From the NCBI GenBank assembly GCA_031426455.1, contig JANPLI010000067.1:1-20468 (forward strand): 20,468 bases of DNA, written 5' to 3'. Positions 15,150-20,468 of the stretch are shown in pieces. The number at the start of each line of letters is the position of its first letter. The stretch's first letter is position 1. Origin of the DNA: JANNMJ01 sp031426455 (GTDB lineage: Bacteria > Bacteroidota > Bacteroidia > Cytophagales > Hymenobacteraceae). The position numbers and the translations under genes were made by a program. Below the pieces are notes generated by a model that saw only the letters and a program-made list of their open reading frames with translations, was not told the DNA's origin and did not search any database.

Positions 15150-16298
15150 ATGATGCGACACCTCAAAACCGCCGTGCTACTCGCGGCCGCCCTGTTTACC
15201 GGCGTCGGCTGCCAGCAGGCGGCCACGGCCACCGGCGCCGACCCCGCCACCAAAGATGGCTTCGTCCTGACGGGCAAGCTCCGCAACGCGCCCGCCGGGA
15301 CCAAGCTGGTCCTCGCCGAGCTGGGCGAGCAGCAGTTCGTGCCCAAAGACACCGTGAAAGTGCAGGCCGACGGCACGTTCGCTTTCACCGGGACGGCCCC
15401 CGACGCCACCGTGTATGGCCTGCTCCTGGCACCCCAGCAGTTGCTGGTGATTTTGGAAAACGGCAAAAAAATCGAGGTCACGGGGGAAGCCGACAAGCTT
15501 GGCGAAGCCACGATCAAAGGCTCCAAGGATTCGGAGGCGCTCTCGGGCATCACCCAGACCCTGGGGCGCGGCCAGCAGACGATGATGAAGCTGCAGCAGC
15601 GCGCCCAGGCGGCGGGTCAGAATGCCGACTCGATGCGCGTGATCGAGGCCGTGTTCAACCGTTCGCAGAAGGGCAACGAGGCGATGATCAAGCGCGCCAT
15701 CCGGCAGAATGGGCAGTCGGTGGTGGCAGGGTTTGCCGCCGTAAACCTGATCGATGCCGACGCCAACTTCCCGTTCCTCGACTCGGTGAACACGCGCCTG
15801 CTGAAAAGTCAGCCGAACTCGCGCTACACGAAGGCGCTGAACACGAAGCTGGCCTCGCAGCGCTCGACGGCCGTGGGCGCGCTGGCGCCGGATATCGACC
15901 TGCCCGGCCCGGACGGCAAAAACGTGAAGCTCTCCTCGCTGCGCGGCAAGTACGTGGTGCTCGACTTCTGGGCGTCGTGGTGCGGCCCCTGCCGCCGCGA
16001 GAATCCGAACAACGTGCTGATGTACAATAAGCTGAAGGATAAAGGTAAAGGGCTGGAAATCTATGGTGTCTCGCTCGACCAGGACAAGGAAAAGTGGGTT
16101 GGCGCCATCGCTAAAGACAACCTGACCTGGAAGCACGTCTCGGACCTGGGCGGCTGGAACTCGTCGGCCGCCGCCCTCTACTCGGTGCGCTCGATTCCGG
16201 CCACCTTTCTGCTCGACCCGCAGGGCCGGATCGTGGCCCGCAACCTGCGCGGTGCGGAGCTGGAAGCCAAAGTGGAATCGCTGCTGGCGAAGAAGTAA
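15150..16298 (+). CDS. TlpA-like thiol-disulfide oxidoreductase with N-terminal DUF4369-type domain
   Basis: The ATG at 15150 gives 382 residues. MMRHLKTAVLLAAALFTGVGCQQ is a signal sequence ending in a probable lipobox Cys, though the residues before the Cys are not an ideal match. Residues about 35-125 form a beta-rich domain (GFVLTGKLRNAPAGTKLVL, GTFAFTG) like DUF4369 of Bacteroidota redoxins. A helical linker follows. The C-terminal thioredoxin fold (about 245-382) carries the active site WCGPC with C278 and C281, then a cis-Pro region SIPATFLLDPQG. The protein should sit in the periplasm tethered to a membrane and reduce or isomerise disulfides. Its partner is not shown by context. A perfect terminator follows the stop. 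Confidence 0.92.
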   Translation: MMRHLKTAVLLAAALFTGVGCQQAATATGADPATKDGFVLTGKLRNAPAGTKLVLAELGEQQFVPKDTVKVQADGTFAFTGTAPDATVYGLLLAPQQLLVILENGKKIEVTGEADKLGEATIKGSKDSEALSGITQTLGRGQQTMMKLQQRAQAAGQNADSMRVIEAVFNRSQKGNEAMIKRAIRQNGQSVVAGFAAVNLIDADANFPFLDSVNTRLLKSQPNSRYTKALNTKLASQRSTAVGALAPDIDLPGPDGKNVKLSSLRGKYVVLDFWASWCGPCRRENPNNVLMYNKLKDKGKGLEIYGVSLDQDKEKWVGAIAKDNLTWKHVSDLGGWNSSAAALYSVRSIPATFLLDPQGRIVARNLRGAELEAKVESLLAKK

Positions 16299-16311
16299 GT
16301 GCGCCTTTCTT

Positions 16312-16362
16312 AAATCAAAAACGCCCCGCCGGACCTTGCGTCCGGCGGGGCGTTTTTGATTT
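16312..16362. terminator. Perfect bidirectional rho-independent terminator
   Basis: A 22-bp perfect stem (16312-16333 with 16341-16362) surrounds a 7-nt loop, CCTTGCG. A GC core (ACGCCCCGCCGGA) is flanked by an A-run on the left and a T-run on the right, so it can stop transcription on both strands. It lies 13 nt after the TlpA-like gene, which converges with the minus-strand gene ending at 16464. Confidence 0.95.
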
Positions 16363-16371
16363 TCTGCAACC

Positions 16372-16458
16372 GTGCGCCAACGTAAAGGCGGTACTCCGCT
16401 CTGTTGCGAACCGGGTTTTCGACGGCCCGGAGTATCGTCGTTACCGCTGATGGCGCAC
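16372..16458. other. Nested inverted-repeat element of unknown type
   Basis: Three co-linear stems pair across 87 nt: GTGCGCCA (16372-16379) with TGGCGCAC (16451-16458), GTAA (16382-16385) with TTAC (16441-16444), and a 12-bp stem with two G-T wobbles (16387-16398 with 16428-16439). The central 29 nt include a further CCGGG/CCCGG possibility. It lies 9 nt beyond the perfect terminator and 5 nt past the stop of the minus-strand gene. I do not recognise a known RNA family. Confidence 0.6.
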
Positions 16459-16463
16459 CCTCG

Positions 16464-17282
16464 TTACGCGGCTACCCACGGCAGCACGGCAGCCAGTAGC
16501 AGCTTTTTTCGCTCGGTGTTCAGGTCGGCGGCTGCGTGGGCGCGCAGCAGCGTCAGGCCGTTTTCCAATGGGTACGGCTGGTAGGCGGGGGCTTCTTTGG
16601 GCAGCGGCGCCACGAGTTGCGAGCCGAAGAGCAGCAGCCGGGTGGCGTCGGGGGCGGCGGCGCGCACGGCACTCAGGGCCAAGGGGTCGGCCGTCAGCAC
16701 ATTGATGAAGCGCACCGTCGGGAAGTCGAGCTTCAGGAAGCCCAGGAATTTCACCCAGAAATCGTTTTGGTTGAGTTGGGCGAATTCTTCGCGCGGCACG
16801 CGCATCACCAGAATGGCGCCGGTGCCGTCGCCGCGGCTTTGCTGGGCCTGGGCAGGCGTAAGGGCAGAAGGAGCAGGCATAGCAGGTGGGAAAACAGGTC
16901 CGCCGCTACTTACCGGATTTACGGGCACGGGGTTTAGGGGTGGTGGGGTGGTGAGGTCGTGGGGTGGTGGGGTAGTGGGGTGGTGAGGTGGTGGGGTGGG
17001 CGACGCGTTGCCTTCGGCTTCCGGCGTTCTGGGGGCTGCAACGGCTAACTCCGCGACGGCTGCTGCCGGGGCCATCACGGCTGTATCTGGAGCCGCCACT
17101 CCGGAAGCTACGCTTCCGGGTGCTTCCGGGTGCTCCGCCACCGGTGCTACGGACGCCGCTACGGCAGCCGCCACCAAATACAAAGATTCCGGATATAATG
17201 CCCGGTACAGCGCCAACTGGCTTTCTGCCGCCGCCTGCCGCTCGGGAAACTCGTTCACTTTCAAAGTTTTGATTGTATTCAT
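16464..17282 (-). CDS. Hypothetical protein with repeat-coded Pro/His linker
   Basis: I do not recognise this 272-residue protein. The N-terminal 40 residues (KTLKVNEFPERQ..., ALYPESLYLV) look like a short conserved helical motif. Residues about 40-150 are low complexity: Ala/Val/Pro-rich, then a PPPHHPTT/PPPHDLTT/PPPLNP stretch coded by an 8-bp DNA repeat. Residues about 155-272 look like a folded alpha/beta domain (ILVMRVPREEF, FWVKFLGFLKLDF, VRFINVLTADPLAL, RLLLFGSQL, LLRAHAAADLNTERKKLLLAAVLPWV). No signal peptide or membrane helix is seen. The layout of an N-terminal peptide, a loose linker and a small C-terminal domain loosely recalls DNA polymerase III psi (HolD) proteins, but this is only a guess. 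It follows the thioesterase gene by 46 nt on the same strand. Confidence 0.65.
   Translation of the reverse strand: MNTIKTLKVNEFPERQAAAESQLALYRALYPESLYLVAAAVAASVAPVAEHPEAPGSVASGVAAPDTAVMAPAAAVAELAVAAPRTPEAEGNASPTPPPHHPTTPPPHDLTTPPPLNPVPVNPVSSGGPVFPPAMPAPSALTPAQAQQSRGDGTGAILVMRVPREEFAQLNQNDFWVKFLGFLKLDFPTVRFINVLTADPLALSAVRAAAPDATRLLLFGSQLVAPLPKEAPAYQPYPLENGLTLLRAHAAADLNTERKKLLLAAVLPWVAA
16939..17000 (+). repeat. 8-bp tandem repeat (GGTGGTGG/A) within the hypothetical gene
   Basis: Seven full 8-mers (GGTGGTGG, GGTGGTGA, GGTCGTGG, GGTGGTGG, GGTAGTGG, GGTGGTGA, GGTGGTGG) and a partial unit run from 16939 to 17000. Three units make eight codons, so on the coding (minus) strand they specify a Pro/His/Thr linker free of stops. 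Confidence 0.88.
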
Positions 17283-17327
17283 CCACCACCTTCACCACCC
17301 CACCACTCCATCACCTTCACCACCACC
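17283..17327 (-). repeat. GGTGGTGAA-type repeat before the hypothetical gene start
   Basis: On the minus strand this spacer is built of GGTGGTGAA, GGTGATGGA, GTGGTGG, GGTGGTGAA and GGTGGTGG units of 7-9 bp, directly abutting the ATG. It is the inverted counterpart of the array at 16939-17000; both share the core GTGGTGGGGTGGTGA on opposite strands. It fills essentially the whole spacer between the thioesterase stop and this gene. Confidence 0.8.
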
Positions 17328-17328
17328 T

Positions 17329-17982
17329 TTACCGACTGAACGCGGGGTCGAAAAAGATCGACTTCAGCTCCACGGCATCGTGGGCCTTCATCCGGCCAGC
17401 CAGTACCAGACGAAGCTGGCGGCGTCGCAGCGCCCCGTCGTAGAGGCGGCGGTCGTCGGCGGTTTCGGGCATTGCTTCGGGTACTTCCAGCGGGTGTCCG
17501 TTGGGTGAGAGGGCCACGAACGTGAAAAAGGCTTCGTTCGACTTCACCCGCCGGCCCGCGGGAATATCTTCGGCCCAGACGATGATGTGGACTTCCATCG
17601 AAGTGCGGAACGCGCGCGTGACCTGCGCTTCCAGCGTCACCACGTTGCCCAGTTTGATGGGCTCCCCGAACGAGACGTTATCGACGGAGGCCGTCACGAC
17701 GACGGCGTTCGAGTGGCGCCCCGCCGAGATGGCCGCCACAACGTCCATCCAGTGCATCATTCGGCCGCCCATCAGGTTGTGGAGCGGGTTGGTGTCGTTG
17801 GGCATCACCAGTTCCGTCATCCGGACCAGCGATTGGGAAACCGCCTTAGCCCGCCGGCCGGGCGTGGGCGTAGGGGCCGTGTAGGCCGCCGGCTGCGGGT
17901 CCAGGGCGGGCAGATCAGCCAGGGGTCGCGGTTCGGGGGCGGCAGCCGGTTCGTTGGCAGCGGCGGTGGTTGACTGGGACAT
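17329..17982 (-). CDS. Acyl-CoA thioesterase, hot-dog fold
   Basis: This 217-residue cytoplasmic enzyme should hydrolyse acyl-CoA to free acid and CoA. Residues 1-45 are an Ala/Pro-rich tail absent from most relatives. The hot-dog domain begins SLVRMTELVMPNDTNPLHNLMGG, with N65, N69, G72-G73, D80 and H90 in the pattern typical of YciA/ACOT thioesterases. SVDNVSFGEPIKLGNVVTLEAQVTRAF and SMEVHIIVWAED form the later strands, and NEAFFTFVAL the last. Chain-length preference cannot be read. The ATG ending at 17982 is used; M55 would remove the tail and could be an alternative start. A consensus -7 box lies about 80 nt upstream, so this gene probably heads a transcript that includes the hypothetical gene downstream. 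Confidence 0.9.
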   Translation of the reverse strand: MSQSTTAAANEPAAAPEPRPLADLPALDPQPAAYTAPTPTPGRRAKAVSQSLVRMTELVMPNDTNPLHNLMGGRMMHWMDVVAAISAGRHSNAVVVTASVDNVSFGEPIKLGNVVTLEAQVTRAFRTSMEVHIIVWAEDIPAGRRVKSNEAFFTFVALSPNGHPLEVPEAMPETADDRRLYDGALRRRQLRLVLAGRMKAHDAVELKSIFFDPAFSR

Positions 17983-18060
17983 CAGCAGTGAATGTGTGGC
18001 GTGGGGGAGGGTGAAAAAGCAGCGAACGGCGGCGGCTTTCCCGTTCGGGGAGCCGCCGCC

Positions 18061-18069
18061 GCAAAGGTA
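18061..18069 (-). promoter_or_regulatory. Consensus Bacteroidota -7 promoter box for the thioesterase gene
   Basis: The minus strand reads TACCTTTGC, an exact match to TAnnTTTGC, 78 nt upstream of the thioesterase ATG and 33 nt past the stop of the upstream protease gene. No convincing -33 TTG is seen. It implies that the thioesterase has its own promoter and is not dependent on read-through from the protease. Confidence 0.65.
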
Positions 18070-18102
18070 GGCGCCGTAAGGTAGGGGTGATTTTGGGTCG
18101 GA

Positions 18103-20319
18103 TTATTCCACCACCATTCGCACGGTGCGGCGCGTTCCGTCGGTCAGCGTCAGGTCGATCAGGTAAAGCCCCGGTGCCAGGGTGCCGCCAATTGCTGCAA
18201 GCGGAATTTCGCGGGTGCCCGCCGGGCGCGCAGGCAGCACCAGCGGGGCCCGCACGAGGCGCCCGGTGGCGTCGTAAAGGCGCAGCGTGGCGGTGGTGGC
18301 CGCGGGCAACGTCAGTTGTAGGACGGCCGCGCCGCCGCTGCTAGTCGGGTTGGGTATGACGGTCAGGGCGGCGTCAGTAGTCGCCGTTTCGGCCGTCAGC
18401 CCCAGCGGCTGGCCATTGAGCGTGAGCGCGTCCAGGTACAGCGCGTTGCCGCCGTCGGCCGTCGCCTGAAAGCGTATTAGCAGGTGGTCGCCGAGGTTGA
18501 GGGCGCCCAGGTAAGCGCTGATTTCGTACCAGTCAGCGGCGGCTGGCACATACGTACCGGTGCGAACGGGTGTCGTTCCGCGGGCCAGCATCGTCCCGCT
18601 GCGGATCAGCCGGCGCGTCCAGGTCTGCCCACAATTGGTCGAGAAGCTCAGTTCCAATTGGTCGGCGTTCGTGGCATTGGTCTGCGCGTAAGCTACCCGA
18701 AAGCGCAGCCGCGCCTGCGGTATTGCTGTGCCGACAATGATATTCGGCGAAACCAGCGTATGCACCGACTCATTACCCGATGGCCGCAGGCGCACCCGTA
18801 CAGCCCCCGGCCCGGTAGCGGCGGCGGCCGTGGTGGCTTCCCAGGTGGTGTTCGTCGTGGAGGTCGTCGCGATTTCCCAGTTGCGCAGCGGCTCGGCGGG
18901 GTCGAGCGGGAACGCGGGGTCATCGAAGGCGAATGCCAGCGGTGCGGTCAGGCCATCGGTGATGGTGCCCACGCGCACGAAGGTCGGGCGGACCACGGAG
19001 TCAGCCAGGCCGTTGCTGCGAACGGTCAGCACCACGGGGTAGGTGCCAGGCATCGGGTAGCGTACCACGGGCGCGCCGTCGGTGCTGGTAGTGGGCTGTC
19101 CGCCCGGAAAGCGCCACTGGAACGTGGCCACGGCACCGAACGGCAAATTTCCGGCGGACGCCCGAAAGGTAGCCACTTCGCCAGCGCACAGGCGAAGCCC
19201 GGTTGGCGTCGCGCCCGCCGCATCAAGCATCGCTACGGGCGCGCACGGCGGAATGATTTGCCCCGTGGCCACGCCGGTGATGCGCAGGTTGGTGCCCGTG
19301 GAAAGGGTTCGGCGGCAGCTAAAACCGTTGGCTGACACACCGTTGTGCATCAGCGCGGCCTGTCCGGTGGTGAACATCGCCGAACAGTACGAGTAGTCCA
19401 TCTGATTCTGGACGTTCGACAGTGCATCCGGCGAGCCGGGGCAGGAGCGGAGCGCCAGATTACAGGCCCCCGCCACCGAGCCTTCGGTGTTGGGCGTGTC
19501 GGCTATGCCATCATCATCGCTGCAGTTCCCCATTCCGGGGCCGGGGTTATTGGTGCCCCCCCAGGTGTGGGGCAGGCCCAGGTAGTGGCCTACTTCGTGG
19601 GTGAAGACACGCGAATTACGGGGCGAACTGGAGCCGATGGAGCCGAGGTAGCCGTTCAGGATATTGATGCCGTCTTCGGAGCCGCCGTCGCACGGCAGGT
19701 AAGCGTAGCCCGCCGCCCCGCCGCCCATCGATTTGACTACCCACACGTTGAGGTAGCGGTTCACATCCCAGATCACGAGGCTCCGCACGTTGTCGTCGGC
19801 ATTGTTGGCCAAGGGCGTGAAGGTGCGCGTGATGCCATTGGTGCAGCGCCCGGAGGGGTCGAGGCGGGCCAGGCGGAATTCCACGCCCGTGTTGCCGATG
19901 CGGCTGCGGAAAGGCGGAATGACGGCTGCCGTGTCCGGATTACGTTTCTGAAAATCCTCGTTCAGGATCCGCACGGCGTCGTACACCTGCTCGTCGGGAA
20001 TATTACCGCCGCCGTTGTCGTACAGCACGTGAATCACCAGCGGAATCACCAGCGGTGCCGTGGCAGGGCTGCGGGCACCTGACGCGGTAGCAGCGCGCGT
20101 CAAAGCGGCATCGCGGGCGGCCAGATCAGCCCGGTAAGCGGCCCACCAGGCGTCGTAGCCCGCACCTAAGCGGGCGCGCATCCGGGCATCGGTACCGCAA
20201 GCAGGCGCAGCGGTTTGCGCCCGCAAAGTTGGAACCTCCGCCAGCAGGCCTGTCATCAGCAGACCCGTAGCCAGTAACCAACGGGCGCGCCAGCCTCGAA
20301 AATCAGTAGAGCAAATCAT
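18103..20319 (-). CDS. Secreted M43 (cytophagalysin-type) metalloprotease with T9SS sorting domain
   Basis: The ATG ending at 20319 gives 738 residues. A TTG three codons upstream also opens the frame but is less likely. The N-terminal signal peptide (WLLATGLLMTGLLAEV...RAQ) is followed by a short pro-region. The catalytic domain has the zinc motif HEVGHYLGLPHTW at 241-253 and a Met-turn MDYS at 307-310, both typical of pappalysin-family M43 enzymes, with several Cys for disulfides. A PKD-like domain spans about 370-453 (FQWRFPGG..., GTYPVVLTV). A jelly-roll-like domain follows (about 480-645). The last 80 residues (IPNPTSSGG, LRLYDATGRLV, LAPGLYLIDL, VRMVVE) are a type A T9SS sorting domain. 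The protein should be exported by Sec and then T9SS and either anchored on the surface or released. A long heptanucleotide repeat lies just upstream. Confidence 0.94.
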   Translation of the reverse strand: MICSTDFRGWRARWLLATGLLMTGLLAEVPTLRAQTAAPACGTDARMRARLGAGYDAWWAAYRADLAARDAALTRAATASGARSPATAPLVIPLVIHVLYDNGGGNIPDEQVYDAVRILNEDFQKRNPDTAAVIPPFRSRIGNTGVEFRLARLDPSGRCTNGITRTFTPLANNADDNVRSLVIWDVNRYLNVWVVKSMGGGAAGYAYLPCDGGSEDGINILNGYLGSIGSSSPRNSRVFTHEVGHYLGLPHTWGGTNNPGPGMGNCSDDDGIADTPNTEGSVAGACNLALRSCPGSPDALSNVQNQMDYSYCSAMFTTGQAALMHNGVSANGFSCRRTLSTGTNLRITGVATGQIIPPCAPVAMLDAAGATPTGLRLCAGEVATFRASAGNLPFGAVATFQWRFPGGQPTTSTDGAPVVRYPMPGTYPVVLTVRSNGLADSVVRPTFVRVGTITDGLTAPLAFAFDDPAFPLDPAEPLRNWEIATTSTTNTTWEATTAAAATGPGAVRVRLRPSGNESVHTLVSPNIIVGTAIPQARLRFRVAYAQTNATNADQLELSFSTNCGQTWTRRLIRSGTMLARGTTPVRTGTYVPAAADWYEISAYLGALNLGDHLLIRFQATADGGNALYLDALTLNGQPLGLTAETATTDAALTVIPNPTSSGGAAVLQLTLPAATTATLRLYDATGRLVRAPLVLPARPAGTREIPLAAIGGTLAPGLYLIDLTLTDGTRRTVRMVVE

Positions 20320-20350
20320 TTCAGGCAAAGGAATAAAAAGCCCCGGCCGG

Positions 20351-20468
20351 GAGGAATGAGGAATGAGGAATGAGGAATGAGGAATGAGGAATGAGGAATG
20401 AGGAATGAGGAATGAGGAATGAGGAATGAGGAATGAGGAATGAGGAATGAGGAATGAGGAATGAGGAA
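20351..20468 (+). repeat. GAGGAAT heptanucleotide tandem repeat array, open at window edge
   Basis: Sixteen complete perfect GAGGAAT units plus six further bases are visible, and the array is cut by the end of the window, so its true length is unknown. It begins 31 nt upstream of the protease ATG, in its presumed promoter or leader region. It is preceded by a CCCGGCCGGG palindrome (20342-20351). On the minus strand it reads TTCCTCA, the unit also found in ispG. Confidence 0.98.

Noticed and set aside
16312..16362. Perfect 22-bp inverted repeat as a transposon end
   Set aside because: The A-run, GC stem and T-run layout between convergent genes is exactly that of a bidirectional terminator.
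18484..20082. Long plus-strand frames opposite the M43 protease (18484-19335, 19345-20082)
   Set aside because: They are Gly/Arg/Ala/Val-rich mirror translations of a well-supported protease gene, with no domain motifs.
20351..20468. CRISPR array
   Set aside because: The units are 7 bp and directly adjacent with no unique spacers, and no cas gene is visible.

Overview
The window looks like chromosomal DNA from a GC-rich member of the Bacteroidota, most likely a Cytophagales or Hymenobacter-like organism. This is inferred from several family traits. There is a secreted M43 protease with a type IX secretion C-terminal sorting domain, and a long three-domain IspG. GatB lacks the usual zinc cysteines, and a small DUF6728-like gene is present. 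Spacers carry TAnnTTTG-type -7 promoter boxes and no clear Shine-Dalgarno sequences. I see no rRNA, tRNA, CRISPR array, insertion sequence or phage block.

Layout. (1) 1-6065, plus strand: a chemotaxis-type signalling operon. It holds the 3' part of a methyl-accepting protein built from near-identical 92-residue HAMP repeats, then CheW, CheY, CheA and a CheC phosphatase with both active sites intact; a strong terminator follows at 6192-6221. (2) 6272-7832: an arginase/agmatinase-family ureohydrolase and a four-helix membrane protein (holin-4 superfamily), closed by hairpins shared with a convergent gene. (3) 7959-9500, minus strand: an exported class C beta-lactamase-like serine hydrolase, divergent from ispG. 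(4) 9588-16298, plus strand: ispG, a 57-residue gene with a TTG start, a MmcQ/YjbR-like protein overlapping an LpxR-like outer-membrane protein, gatB, and a TlpA-like thiol-disulfide lipoprotein ending at a perfect 22-bp bidirectional terminator. (5) 16464-20319, minus strand: an unknown protein with a repeat-coded linker, a hot-dog acyl-CoA thioesterase with a consensus -7 box, and the M43/T9SS protease.

The chemotaxis genes form one working set: receptor, coupling protein, kinase, response regulator and phosphatase. The rest are mostly housekeeping or envelope genes without an obvious shared pathway.

The most unusual feature is a scatter of short tandem repeats with 7- or 8-bp units. They sit just upstream of start codons or inside domain linkers. 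A pure GAGGAAT array (at least 16 copies, running off the window) lies upstream of the protease gene. The same heptamer, on the opposite strand, occurs inside ispG between two domains. A GGTGGTGG-type 8-mer array is coded inside the 272-residue unknown protein, with a related array in inverted orientation next to its start. A CGAAACT/CGCTACT 7-mer array precedes the mmcQ-like gene, and an ACTCAGTC 8-mer array precedes cheA. A nested 87-nt inverted-repeat element at 16372-16458 is a separate unexplained structure.
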